Positions 18,245-26,242 of a stretch of DNA of 64,000 bases are shown piece by piece. Numbering within the stretch: position 1 is the stretch's first letter; each line of letters opens with the position of its first letter. Below the pieces are notes generated by a model. That model was not told the origin of the DNA. It saw only the letters and a program-made list of their open reading frames with translations, and made no database searches. This DNA comes from Micromonospora rifamycinica (lineage in GTDB: Bacteria > Actinomycetota > Actinomycetes > Mycobacteriales > Micromonosporaceae), in the NCBI RefSeq assembly GCF_900090265.1, contig NZ_LT607752.1, forward strand, positions 1,054,001 through 1,118,000. Reading direction: 5' to 3'. Made by a program: the position numbers and the translations under genes.

Positions 18245-18355
18245 CGGGGCGAGCGGGGCGGGGCGGGGCGGGGCGGGGCGGTGCGAGCGCGGCGGGGCGG
18301 GGCGGGGCGGGCGGGGCGGTGCGAGCGCGGCGGGGCGGGGCGGGCGGGGCGGGAA
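18245..18355. repeat. G-rich GGGGC tandem tract
   Basis: Runs of GGGGC repeat many times in this tract. A longer unit containing GGTGCGAGCGCGGCGGGG occurs twice. The G-runs could form G-quadruplexes. No gene is supported between here and 18537. Confidence 0.7.
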
Positions 18356-18537
18356 GTGGAGTCGAGTCGAGTGGGCACGACGCGTCTACCGGCGGGCGTG
18401 CCGGTCGTGGCACGGGTCGGGATCGCCCCGGGGGCGGGCGCGACGCGGGTCGGGCTGGGGGCGGGGGCGGGGGTGACGCGGGTCGGGCTGGGCAGCCGGG
18501 GTGACGCGGTCACCGTGGACGTCGGGTGTGCCCGGGG

Positions 18538-18951
18538 TCAGTCGCGGCGGAGGTCGGTGTGGGCGGCACGGAGCCGGTCGACGGCCGGGTCGGTGCCGGG
18601 CGGGACGTGCCGGTCCAGCTCGGCCCAGACCTCGGCCAACGCGTCGGTCACCGCCCGCAGCTCGGCGGCGTGCCGGCGGGCGCCCTGTCGGTGCGACTCC
18701 TCCAGGCGACGGGCCCAACCTGCGGTCACCGTGCCGAGGCGCTCGTCGTCGGCGCGGGCCTGGGCGGCACTGCGCGCGGCGGGGGCCGGCACGATCGCGG
18801 CGACCGGCCGGGTGTCGCCGTCACGGGTGACCAGGGTGACCGTGTCGGTCAGCTCGGCCATCGCGATCAGCTGGGTCAGCCGGGTACGCAGCTCGCGCAG
18901 CGGCACGGATCGGGGTTGACCACTGTGGTGGGACAGCGCGGGGGCAGCCAT
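18538..18951 (-). CDS. Phd/YefM antitoxin-like domain protein without visible toxin
   Basis: A 137-aa protein, ATG at 18951 chosen because GGAGG lies 8 nt upstream; an in-frame ATG at 18990 would add 13 residues. Residues about 15-60 (VPLRELRTRLTQLIAMAELTDTVTL, then RDGDTRPVAAIVP) match the Phd/YefM-type DNA-binding fold. The remainder is a charged helical region (RRLEESHRQGARRHAAEL...) with coiled-coil character. No RelE/Doc-like partner is adjacent, so it may be an orphan antitoxin-type regulator. Fold moderately sure; role unknown. Confidence 0.65.
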   Translation of the reverse strand: MAAPALSHHSGQPRSVPLRELRTRLTQLIAMAELTDTVTLVTRDGDTRPVAAIVPAPAARSAAQARADDERLGTVTAGWARRLEESHRQGARRHAAELRAVTDALAEVWAELDRHVPPGTDPAVDRLRAAHTDLRRD

Positions 18952-19082
18952 GCCCACATCCTCCGATCCGGGTACGACATTTATCGCCATGACGGTCCGG
19001 ATGGGGGAACCAGGACGGTCCGGGTAGGGGGAAGCAGGCGGTCCGGGTGGGGTGGACCAGGCGTCCACCCCACCCGGGTCGG

Positions 19083-20819
19083 TCAGCTCGCCTGCAACGT
19101 CACGTCGTCGATGACGAAGCTGGTCTGCAGCGAGGAGTCCTCGGTGCCGGTGAACTTCAGGATCACCGTCTGGCCGGCGTACGCGCCCACGTCGAACGAG
19201 CGCAGCGTGTAGCCGGTCGCCTTGTTGAGGTTGGAGTACGTCGCCAGCGTGGTGCTGCCGACCTGGACCACCAGCTTGTCGTACGCCACGGTGGTGGTCC
19301 GCTCGGCGGTGTCGATGTGCAGGTAGAAGGCGAGGGTGTAGGAGGAGCAGCCGGCCGGCACGGTCACCGACTGGGAGAGCGTGTCGGTGCTGGTGCTGCC
19401 GTTGCCGTTGAGCCACGCCTTGTAGGAGCCACTGTTGGCCGGCTGGCTGGACGAGTTGGTGATCACGCCCGAGGTGGCCGTCCACGGGCTGGTGCCCGAC
19501 TCGAAGCCGCCGTTGCCGACGACCTGCCCGCCGGTGCAGCTACCGGTGCCGGTGACGGTGACGGTGTAGCTGGCCGTCCGGGTGGCCGAGCCGGTGCCGG
19601 TCACGGTGAGGGTGAAGGTGCCGAGGGCGGCGCTCGACGACGCGCTGACCGTCATGGTGGCCGAGCCGCCGGAGGTGACCGACGACGGGCTGAACGAGAC
19701 GCTCACGCCGCTGGGCGCACCGGAGGCCGACAGGGCGACGGTCTGGGCGCTGCCGCTGGTGGTCGCGGTGCTGACCGTGGCGGTGGTGGATCCGCCCCGG
19801 GCGACGCCGCCGGAGGTCGGGCTGACCGCGACGGAGAAGTCGTTGGTCGGGGTGCCGCCGCCGACCGCGAGGTCCCAGATGGCGTACGCGACGCCGTCGG
19901 CGCTGCGGTTGAGCCCGGTGGCGTTGATGTTGCTGGTGGTGTCGCAGGACGAGTGGTAGCACGGGTCGTACGCGGCGTTGGCGGTGCCGCCCCACTTGCT
20001 GGCCTGGGCGCTGGTCTTGCGGGCGCTGGCCCCCATCGCGTACCCGGAGGTGGGGATGCCGGCCTGCTGGAACGAGTAGTCGTCGGAGCGGCCCTGGCCC
20101 TCGGTGTTCTCCTCCGGCGACAGCCCGAGCGAGTCCCAGTACGCCTTGAGCGGCGCGGCCGTGGTGGAGGTGACCCGGTTGATGAAGTAGCCGCCGTTGG
20201 TCGAGGCGACCATGTCGAAGTTGTAGTAGCCCTTGATGTAGCCCTTCTGGGCGGTGGTCAGCGAGTTGACGTAGAACTTCGAGCCCTGCAGGCCCTGCTC
20301 CTCGCCGTTCCACCAGGCGAACCGGACCCGCTTGCTCATGCCCGGGTTCTGCTGGGCCAGCACCAGGGCGTTCTCCAGCAGCACCGACGAGCCGGAGCCG
20401 TTGTCGTTGATGCCCGGCCCGGCGGCCACGCCGTCGAGGTGCGCGCCGAACATGACCACGTCGTCGGCGGGGCCCTGCGGCCACTCGGCGATCACGTTGT
20501 TGCCCCGGTAGGTGCAGCTGGTGCAGGTCTGTTCGGTGACCGTGTAGCCGGCCGCCTGGAGCTTGGACTTCACGTAGGCGACCGAGGCGGTGTAGCCGGC
20601 CGAGCCGGCCCGCCGGTTGCCGCCGTTACTGGTGGCGATGCTCTGGAACTGGGCCAGGTGCGCCTGCACGTTGCTGACCGAGACGTCCGGCGCGGCGAGC
20701 GCGGCGACGGCCGGCGCGGCGGTGGCCGGCCGGGCGGTCGTGGTGGCCGAGGCCGGTGGCGCGGCCAGGGCGAACGTCACCGCGGTGACGGCGGCGATCG
20801 CCAGGGTTCTGCGCTTCAT
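19083..20819 (-). CDS. Secreted M28 zinc aminopeptidase (Streptomyces griseus AP-like) with C-terminal beta domain
   Basis: A 578-aa exported exopeptidase. The signal peptide covers about residues 1-25. All metal ligands of the S. griseus aminopeptidase are found with its spacing: H127, D139, E174, D202, H289, with catalytic E173 (in NGEEQG). A disulfide-type CTSC and CYHSSC are present. A linker domain (about 325-425) of repeated Ser/Thr-rich beta strands follows. The last ~150 residues, starting [16 protein letters not shown], are homologous to the C-terminus of the M4 protease at 3120-5183. It would release N-terminal amino acids from peptides outside the cell, complementing that endopeptidase. 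Confidence 0.93.
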   Translation of the reverse strand: MKRRTLAIAAVTAVTFALAAPPASATTTARPATAAPAVAALAAPDVSVSNVQAHLAQFQSIATSNGGNRRAGSAGYTASVAYVKSKLQAAGYTVTEQTCTSCTYRGNNVIAEWPQGPADDVVMFGAHLDGVAAGPGINDNGSGSSVLLENALVLAQQNPGMSKRVRFAWWNGEEQGLQGSKFYVNSLTTAQKGYIKGYYNFDMVASTNGGYFINRVTSTTAAPLKAYWDSLGLSPEENTEGQGRSDDYSFQQAGIPTSGYAMGASARKTSAQASKWGGTANAAYDPCYHSSCDTTSNINATGLNRSADGVAYAIWDLAVGGGTPTNDFSVAVSPTSGGVARGGSTTATVSTATTSGSAQTVALSASGAPSGVSVSFSPSSVTSGGSATMTVSASSSAALGTFTLTVTGTGSATRTASYTVTVTGTGSCTGGQVVGNGGFESGTSPWTATSGVITNSSSQPANSGSYKAWLNGNGSTSTDTLSQSVTVPAGCSSYTLAFYLHIDTAERTTTVAYDKLVVQVGSTTLATYSNLNKATGYTLRSFDVGAYAGQTVILKFTGTEDSSLQTSFVIDDVTLQAS

Positions 20820-21066
20820 GCGTGCTCCTCATGGGGGTCGGCGGGGCATCCGCCCGGGCGTCACCGTCCCGTCTGTCGGCTACGACAAGGGGTGGACGGG
20901 AGCCCGCGGCCCGGGGGTGGGACCGCGGCGGAAACGCCGGGGAAGGAAACACTGACATGTATCAATCTGCGGGTCAATCCGTCGACCGGTGTCACATTCG
21001 CCGATGCCGGGGAGCGCACCGCCGGGAACCCGTCCCGACAAAGTCAGCGCGGGGTGTAGACAACGC

Positions 21067-21087
21067 ATGTATACGCCGTGTGTATAG
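21067..21087. promoter_or_regulatory. TGTATA repeat, candidate PadR operator/promoter
   Basis: TGTATA occurs twice (21068-21073 and 21081-21086), also readable as TATAC...GTATA dyad symmetry, only 9 bp before the ATG of the PadR gene. PadR regulators bind AT-rich dyads near their own promoters, so this is a plausible autoregulatory site. The short spacing implies a nearly leaderless transcript. Confidence 0.45.
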
Positions 21088-21095
21088 TCCCCCGC

Positions 21096-21620
21096 ATGTC
21101 CATCGGCCAGACCTTCCTCGGCCTGCTGGAGGCGACCCCCCGGCACGGCTACGACATCAAACGGCGCTACGACGAACACTTCGGCCACTCCCGCCCGGTC
21201 GCCTACGGCCAGGTCTACGCGACCCTGTCCCGGCTGCTGCGCGGCGGCCTGGTCGAGGTGGAGGCGGTGGAGCCCGGCGAGGGCCCCGACCGCAAGCGGT
21301 ACGCGATCACCGAGGCCGGCGTCGCCGACGTGGCCCAGTGGCTGGCCCGCCCGGAACAACCCGAGCCCTACCTGCAGAGCATCCTCTACACCAAGGTGGT
21401 GCTCGCCCTGCTCACCGGCCGTGCGGCGGCCGAACTGCTCGACGTGCAGCGCGCCGAGCACCTGCGCCTGATGCGGGAGCTGACCCGGCGCAAGCGCGAC
21501 GGCGACCTCGCCGAGCAGTTGATCTGTGATCACGCGCTTTTCCACCTGGAGGCCGACTTGCGCTGGCTCGAACTCACCACCGCCCGCCTCGACGACCTGG
21601 CCGCACGGGTGCGCGCATGA
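21096..21620 (+). CDS. PadR-family transcriptional regulator
   Basis: A 174-aa regulator. The N-terminal winged helix is typical: LGLLEATPRHGYDIKRRYDEHFG, then AYGQVYATLSRLLRGGLVE and GPDRKRYAITEAG. A C-terminal helical dimerisation region follows (VLALLTGRAAAELLDVQRAEHLRL). The ATG at 21096 is preferred over an upstream in-frame start at 21078. Its end overlaps the ABC ATPase gene by 4 bp, so it likely represses this export operon and responds to its substrate. Confidence 0.9.
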   Translation: MSIGQTFLGLLEATPRHGYDIKRRYDEHFGHSRPVAYGQVYATLSRLLRGGLVEVEAVEPGEGPDRKRYAITEAGVADVAQWLARPEQPEPYLQSILYTKVVLALLTGRAAAELLDVQRAEHLRLMRELTRRKRDGDLAEQLICDHALFHLEADLRWLELTTARLDDLAARVRA

Positions 21621-22297
21621 GCGCCCCGCTGCTGGTCGCCGAGGGTCTGTACCGCAGCTTCGGCGAGACCGTCGCGCTGGTCGACGCCGGGCTGCGCATC
21701 GACGAGGGCGAGGTGGTCGCGGTGCTCGGGTCGTCCGGCTCCGGCAAGTCCACCCTGCTGCACTGCCTGGCCGGGATCGTCCGCCCCGACCGGGGCCGGG
21801 TCCTCTTCGACGGCCAGGACCTGGTGACGATGAGCGACACCCGGCGCAGCGCCCTGCGCCGGGAGGCCTTCGGGTTCGTCTTCCAGTTCGGCCAGCTGGT
21901 GCCCGAGCTGACCTGCCTGGAGAACGTCGCGCTGCCGCTGCGGCTGGCCCGCGTCCCCCGCCGCGAGGCCGAGCAGCGGGCCGGGCAGTGGCTGGAACGG
22001 CTGGAGGTCACCGAGGTGGCCGGCAAGCGCCCCGGCGAGGTCTCCGGAGGCCAGGGGCAACGCGTCGCGGTGGCCCGCGCGCTGGTCACCCGCCCCCGGG
22101 TGATCTTCGCCGACGAGCCGACCGGCGCGCTGGACTCGCTCAACGGCGAACGGGTCATGCGACTGCTCACCGAGGCCGCCCGGGACACCGGGGCGGCGGT
22201 GGTCCTGGTCACCCACGAGGCACGGGTGGCCGCGTACTCCGACCGGGAGGTCGTGGTGCGCGACGGGCGGACCCGCAGCCTGGAGGTGGCGGCGTGA
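21617..22297 (+). CDS. ABC transporter ATP-binding protein (MacB/LolD type)
   Basis: A 226-aa ATPase: Walker A GSSGSGKST, Q-loop VFQFGQLVPELT, signature VSGGQGQR, Walker B VIFADEPTGALD, H-switch LVTHE. The DEPTGALDS wording is typical of the MacB/LolD/FtsE branch that partners FtsX-like permeases. It overlaps the PadR gene (4 bp) upstream and the permease gene (GTGA) downstream. It powers the permease encoded next. Confidence 0.92.
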   Translation: MSAPLLVAEGLYRSFGETVALVDAGLRIDEGEVVAVLGSSGSGKSTLLHCLAGIVRPDRGRVLFDGQDLVTMSDTRRSALRREAFGFVFQFGQLVPELTCLENVALPLRLARVPRREAEQRAGQWLERLEVTEVAGKRPGEVSGGQGQRVAVARALVTRPRVIFADEPTGALDSLNGERVMRLLTEAARDTGAAVVLVTHEARVAAYSDREVVVRDGRTRSLEVAA

Positions 22298-24573
22298 CCG
22301 GTCGGGGCGCGCTCGCGGACCTGGCGATGGGTGCCCGGATGGCGGTCACCGGCGGCCGGGAGGGTTGGACCCGGGCGCTGCTCACCGCCGTCGGCGTCGG
22401 GATCGGGGTGGCCATGCTGCTGCTGGCCACCGCCGTGCCCGGGGCGCTCGACGCCCGGCAGGCGCGCGGCGACGCCCGCGACGATCTGCGGTTCGGTGAG
22501 AAGATCGCGGCCGGTCCCGGCACCCTGCTGGTGCACGCGCTGGACACCGAGTTCCGGGGCCGGCCGGTGCGGGGCCGGCTGCTGCGGCCGGAGGGACCGG
22601 CCGCCCCCGTCCCGCCGGGGCTGACCGCCCTGCCCGCCCCCGGGGAGGTGGTCGTCTCCCCCGCCCTGCGCCGGCTGCTCGACTCCCCCGACGGCCCGCT
22701 GTTCACCCCCCGGCTGGGCGGCGCGCGGGTCACCGGGACCATCGCCGACGAGGGCCTCGCCGGCCCCAACGAACTGGCCTACTACCAGGGCGACGACCGG
22801 TTGACCGACACGTCCGGGGCGACCCGGCTGGACCGCTTCGGCGGCGGGCTGCCCGGCGAGGGTCTCGGCCCGGTGCTGATGCTGCTGGTGGCGGTCATCT
22901 TCGTGGTGCTGCTACTGCCCATCGCGGTGTTCCTCGGCTCGGCCGTGCGCTACGGCGGTGAGCGGCGCGACCGGCGGCTCGCCGCGCTGCGGCTGGTCGG
23001 CGCGGACACCACCATGGTCCGGCGGATCGCCGCCGGCGAGGCCGCCGCCGGTGCCCTGCTCGGAGTCGTCGTCGGCATCGGGTTCCTGCTCGCCGGCCGC
23101 CAGCTCGTCCCGCTGGTCACCCTCTACGACATCAGCGTGTACGCCGCCGACATCCGGCCCCCCACCGCGCTGCTGCTGGCCGTCGTGCTGGCCGTGCCGG
23201 CGCTGGCCGTGCTGGTGGCGATGCTGGCGCTGCGCGCGGTCGTGGTCGAGCCGCTCGGCGTGGCCCGGCGTAGCACCCCGGTCCGCCGCCGGCTCTGGTG
23301 GCGGCTGCTGCTGCCCGCCGCCGGCCTGGCCATGCTCCTGCCCGTCGCCGGCCTGCGCGAGGGCGACGGCGGGGTCACCAGATGGGTGGTGCCGGCCGGC
23401 GCGGTGCTGCTGCTGACCGGCACGGTCACCCTGCTGCCCTGGCTGACCGACCTGCTGGTCCGACGGCTGCACGGCGGCCCGGTGTCCTGGCAGCTGGCGG
23501 TCCGCCGGGTGCAGCTGGACAGCGCCACCTCGGCCCGGCTGGTCAACGGCATCGCCGTGGCCGTCGCCGGCACCATCGGCCTGCAGATGCTCTTCGCCGG
23601 GATCGCCGGGGACTTCACCACCGCCAGCGGGCAGGACACCTCCCGGGCGCAGGTGCAGGTGCAGTTCCAGGACCAGCCGGACCTGGCCCGGGTGCTGCGG
23701 CAGCTCGGCGGGGCCGACGGGGTGACCGCCGCGACCGGCACCCTCAGCGCCGGGGCCAACGCCGGCTCGTCGGACGGCCCACCGGTGGAGATCCGGGTCG
23801 GCGACTGCGCCGCGCTGGCCGAGTTCGCCCGCCTCGACCGGTGCGTGGACGGGGACACCTTCCTGGTGTCCGATCCGGGCGACCCGGCGGTCGTCCCCAC
23901 CGGCACGGTGCTCACCGTCGAGGACGGGTCACGATGGCGGGTGCCCGCCACGGCGCGGCCCGCGACGGCCCGACCCGACCCGGCCGGCTGGATGGCGAAC
24001 GCGGTGCTGGTCACCCCCGGCGCGGTCGGCTCGCGGACCCTCGGTCCGCTGCGCTCGACCGTCTACCTCCAGCTCGACCCGGCCGCCCCGGACGCGGTCG
24101 AACACGTCCGTAACGCCGTCGCCGCGATCGACCTCACCACGCCCGTGTCCGTGCTGTCCTCGACCATCGTGTCGCCCCGGTTCGCCGACATCCAACGCGG
24201 CCTGGCCATCGGCACGGTCGTCACCCTGCTGCTGATCGCCACCAGCATGCTCGTCGGTACGTTGGAGCAGCTGCGGGAACGCCGCCGCCTGCTGGCCATG
24301 CTGGTGGCGGTGGGCACCCGACGCAGCACCCTCGGCTGGTCCGTGCTGTGGCAGACCGCCCTGCCGGTCGGGGTCGGGCTGGTGCTGGCCACCGGCTTCG
24401 GGCTCGGCCTCGGCGCGGCCCTGCTGCGGATGGTGCAGGCCCCGGTCACGGTCGCCTGGCCGGTGGTCGGCTTCGCCGTCGGCCTCGGCGGGCTGGCCGT
24501 CCTGGCGATCAGCGGGCTGAGCATGCCGCTGCTGTGGAGGCTCACCCGCGCCGACGGGCTGCGCACCGAATGA
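22294..24573 (+). CDS. FtsX/MacB-like ABC transporter permease
   Basis: A 759-aa permease with a GTG start overlapping the ATPase stop. It has one N-terminal helix (TRALLTAVGVGIGVAMLLL), an extracytoplasmic region, three helices with the FtsX motif (GGERRDRRLAALRLVGAD, about residue 230), a mid-protein helix pair (about 340-385) and a second three-helix FtsX unit at the C-terminus (EQLRERRRLLAMLVAVGTRR). Such pumps export antibiotics or peptides, or act on lipids; the cargo is unknown. PadR control suggests a drug-responsive exporter. Confidence 0.87.
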   Translation: MTGRGALADLAMGARMAVTGGREGWTRALLTAVGVGIGVAMLLLATAVPGALDARQARGDARDDLRFGEKIAAGPGTLLVHALDTEFRGRPVRGRLLRPEGPAAPVPPGLTALPAPGEVVVSPALRRLLDSPDGPLFTPRLGGARVTGTIADEGLAGPNELAYYQGDDRLTDTSGATRLDRFGGGLPGEGLGPVLMLLVAVIFVVLLLPIAVFLGSAVRYGGERRDRRLAALRLVGADTTMVRRIAAGEAAAGALLGVVVGIGFLLAGRQLVPLVTLYDISVYAADIRPPTALLLAVVLAVPALAVLVAMLALRAVVVEPLGVARRSTPVRRRLWWRLLLPAAGLAMLLPVAGLREGDGGVTRWVVPAGAVLLLTGTVTLLPWLTDLLVRRLHGGPVSWQLAVRRVQLDSATSARLVNGIAVAVAGTIGLQMLFAGIAGDFTTASGQDTSRAQVQVQFQDQPDLARVLRQLGGADGVTAATGTLSAGANAGSSDGPPVEIRVGDCAALAEFARLDRCVDGDTFLVSDPGDPAVVPTGTVLTVEDGSRWRVPATARPATARPDPAGWMANAVLVTPGAVGSRTLGPLRSTVYLQLDPAAPDAVEHVRNAVAAIDLTTPVSVLSSTIVSPRFADIQRGLAIGTVVTLLLIATSMLVGTLEQLRERRRLLAMLVAVGTRRSTLGWSVLWQTALPVGVGLVLATGFGLGLGAALLRMVQAPVTVAWPVVGFAVGLGGLAVLAISGLSMPLLWRLTRADGLRTE

Positions 24574-24579
24574 CCCGCC

Positions 24580-24611
24580 GGTCCGGGTCGGCGACGTCGC
24601 CGACCCGGACC
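24580..24611. terminator. Bidirectional hairpin terminator
   Basis: A perfect 15-bp stem with a 2-nt tip (GGTCCGGGTCGGCGA, 24580-24594, complement at 24597-24611) between convergent genes. It begins 7 bp after the permease stop and ends 7 bp before the VOC gene stop, so it should end both transcripts. Confidence 0.8.
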
Positions 24612-24617
24612 AAGCGG

Positions 24618-25079
24618 TCAGCCAGCGTACGGGGTGGCGACGTCGAGGACCCAGGTGACGCCGAACCGGTCGGTGAGCATGCCGAACCCGGGTGCCCACG
24701 GCGACGGGCCGTACTCCTCGATCACCTGGGCGCCCTCGGCGAGCCGGTGCCAGAGCACACCGACTTCCTCGGCGCTGTCGCCCCGGACGGAGACGAAGAA
24801 CTGCTCGCCGGTCAGCGTCGTGCCGTTCGCGCGGGTGGTGGCGGTCGGCGCGGCTACGGCGGGGGCACCGGCGGGCACGTCGTAGGCCATGATGGCGAAG
24901 CCGTTGTCGGCGGTGACCTGACCGAAGATCACCTTGTCGGCGTCCGGCAGGTCCTTCGGCATCCCCAGGTCGCCGTAGCTGACGACGGTGCGGTGGCCAC
25001 CGAACACGGCCTGGTAGAACTCCAGCGCCGCACGGGCGTCACCCCGGAAGTTGAGGTGTGTGGTGGCGGAGATGGCCAT
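24618..25079 (-). CDS. VOC-fold PhnB/glyoxalase-like protein
   Basis: A 153-aa protein with ATG at 25079. It starts SATTHLNFRGDARAALEFYQAVFGG, the signature of PhnB-like (3-demethylubiquinone methyltransferase-like) VOC proteins, and ends with LTDRFGVTWVLDVATP. Members are typically dimeric with unknown enzymatic function or bind small ligands. It is divergent from the WYL regulator gene; the palindrome between them suggests joint control. Confidence 0.87.
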   Translation of the reverse strand: MAISATTHLNFRGDARAALEFYQAVFGGHRTVVSYGDLGMPKDLPDADKVIFGQVTADNGFAIMAYDVPAGAPAVAAPTATTRANGTTLTGEQFFVSVRGDSAEEVGVLWHRLAEGAQVIEEYGPSPWAPGFGMLTDRFGVTWVLDVATPYAG

Positions 25080-25142
25080 GGTCGACTCCTTGCTGATGGT
25101 GCTCGACGCCCGGTAGTGGGCTGGTCAGGAGCAAGATTCGCA

Positions 25143-25173
25143 GCAGTAGGTGACAGGGTGTGGCACCTACTGC
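25143..25173. promoter_or_regulatory. Palindromic operator candidate between VOC and WYL genes
   Basis: GCAGTAGGTG (25143-25152) and CACCTACTGC (25164-25173) are perfect 10-bp arms around an 11-nt spacer. The centre-to-centre spacing of the arms is 21 bp, about two helical turns. It lies 17 bp before the regulator's ATG and 64 bp from the VOC start, consistent with the WYL regulator controlling both genes. Confidence 0.65.
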
Positions 25174-25189
25174 GGGCAGAATCGGACTC

Positions 25190-26242
25190 ATGCCGACCAC
25201 GTCCGCCCGACTGCTCGCCCTGCTGTCGCTGTTGCAGACCCGCCGGGACTGGTCCGGCACCGTGCTGGCCGAACGCCTCGGCATCAGCCTGCGTACCGTG
25301 CGCCGCGACGTCGACCGGCTGCGGGAACTGGGCTACCCCGTCGCCGCCGTCAAAGGTCCCGACGGTGGTTACCGGCTCGACGCCGGCACCGAACTGCCCC
25401 CGCTGCTGTTCGACGACGAGCAGGCCGTCGCCCTCACCGTCGCCCTCCAGGTCGCGGCGACCGGCGCGGACGGGGCGCTCGCGGACGCCGCCGCGCGGGC
25501 GCTGCACACCGTACGACAGGTGTTGCCGACCCGGCTGCGGCAGCGGGTCGGGGCGCTCAGCGTGACCGCCGTCGCGCGTCCCGCCGGCACGCCGACCGCG
25601 CCGGTCGACGGCGGGGTGCTGCTGGCGCTCGGTACCGCCGTGCAGACCCGCGAGATCCTGCGCTTCGACTACGGGTCCGGCGGCACCGACCGACCGGCCC
25701 GGCACGCCGAACCGCATCACGTCGTCACCTGGGACGGCCGGTGGTACCTGGTCGCCTGGGACCTCGACCGGGCCGACTGGCGGACCTTCCGCGTCGACCG
25801 GATCACCCTGCGCCCGCCGCACGGGCCCCGCTTCACCCCGAGGCCGCTGCCCGGCGGGGACGTCGCCACGTACCTCACCGGGGTCTTCCGGGGGTCGGCC
25901 GGCGGGTCGGCGGACTGGCCCTGCCGGGGCACGGTGCTCCTCGATCTGTCCGCGACGACCGTGGCCCGCTTCAACCGCGACGGCCTCGTCGAGGAGATCG
26001 CCCCCGACAGGTGCCGGCTCACCCTCGGTTCGTGGTCGTGGGTGAGCCTGGCCGCCGCCGTCGCCCGGTACGACGCCGGGATCACGGTGGTCGGCCCGCC
26101 GGCCCTCACCGAGGCGTTCGCGCTGCTCGCCGACCGGTTCGCCCGCACCGCCGCCGGGGAACGCCCGGACCCCGCCGCCCCGGCGCTAGCCGATCAGCAG
26201 CGGGAGCGCGGCGAAGGTGTGATCCCGCCACAGCAGCCGTGA
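25190..26242 (+). CDS. YafY-family HTH-WYL transcriptional regulator
   Basis: A 350-aa regulator. An HTH_11 domain is at residues 1-60 (ARLLALLSLLQTRRDWSGTVL, then ISLRTVRRDVDRLRELGYPV). A WYL domain sits around residues 140-220, with WDGRWYLVAWDLDRADWRTFRVDRI carrying the WYL signature and the distal Arg. A C-terminal WCX extension follows. WYL domains bind ligands such as oligonucleotides or small molecules. I start at ATG 25190 rather than further upstream because the upstream frame crosses the palindrome. Its last 57 bp overlap the convergent esterase gene. Confidence 0.9.
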   Translation: MPTTSARLLALLSLLQTRRDWSGTVLAERLGISLRTVRRDVDRLRELGYPVAAVKGPDGGYRLDAGTELPPLLFDDEQAVALTVALQVAATGADGALADAAARALHTVRQVLPTRLRQRVGALSVTAVARPAGTPTAPVDGGVLLALGTAVQTREILRFDYGSGGTDRPARHAEPHHVVTWDGRWYLVAWDLDRADWRTFRVDRITLRPPHGPRFTPRPLPGGDVATYLTGVFRGSAGGSADWPCRGTVLLDLSATTVARFNRDGLVEEIAPDRCRLTLGSWSWVSLAAAVARYDAGITVVGPPALTEAFALLADRFARTAAGERPDPAAPALADQQRERGEGVIPPQQP

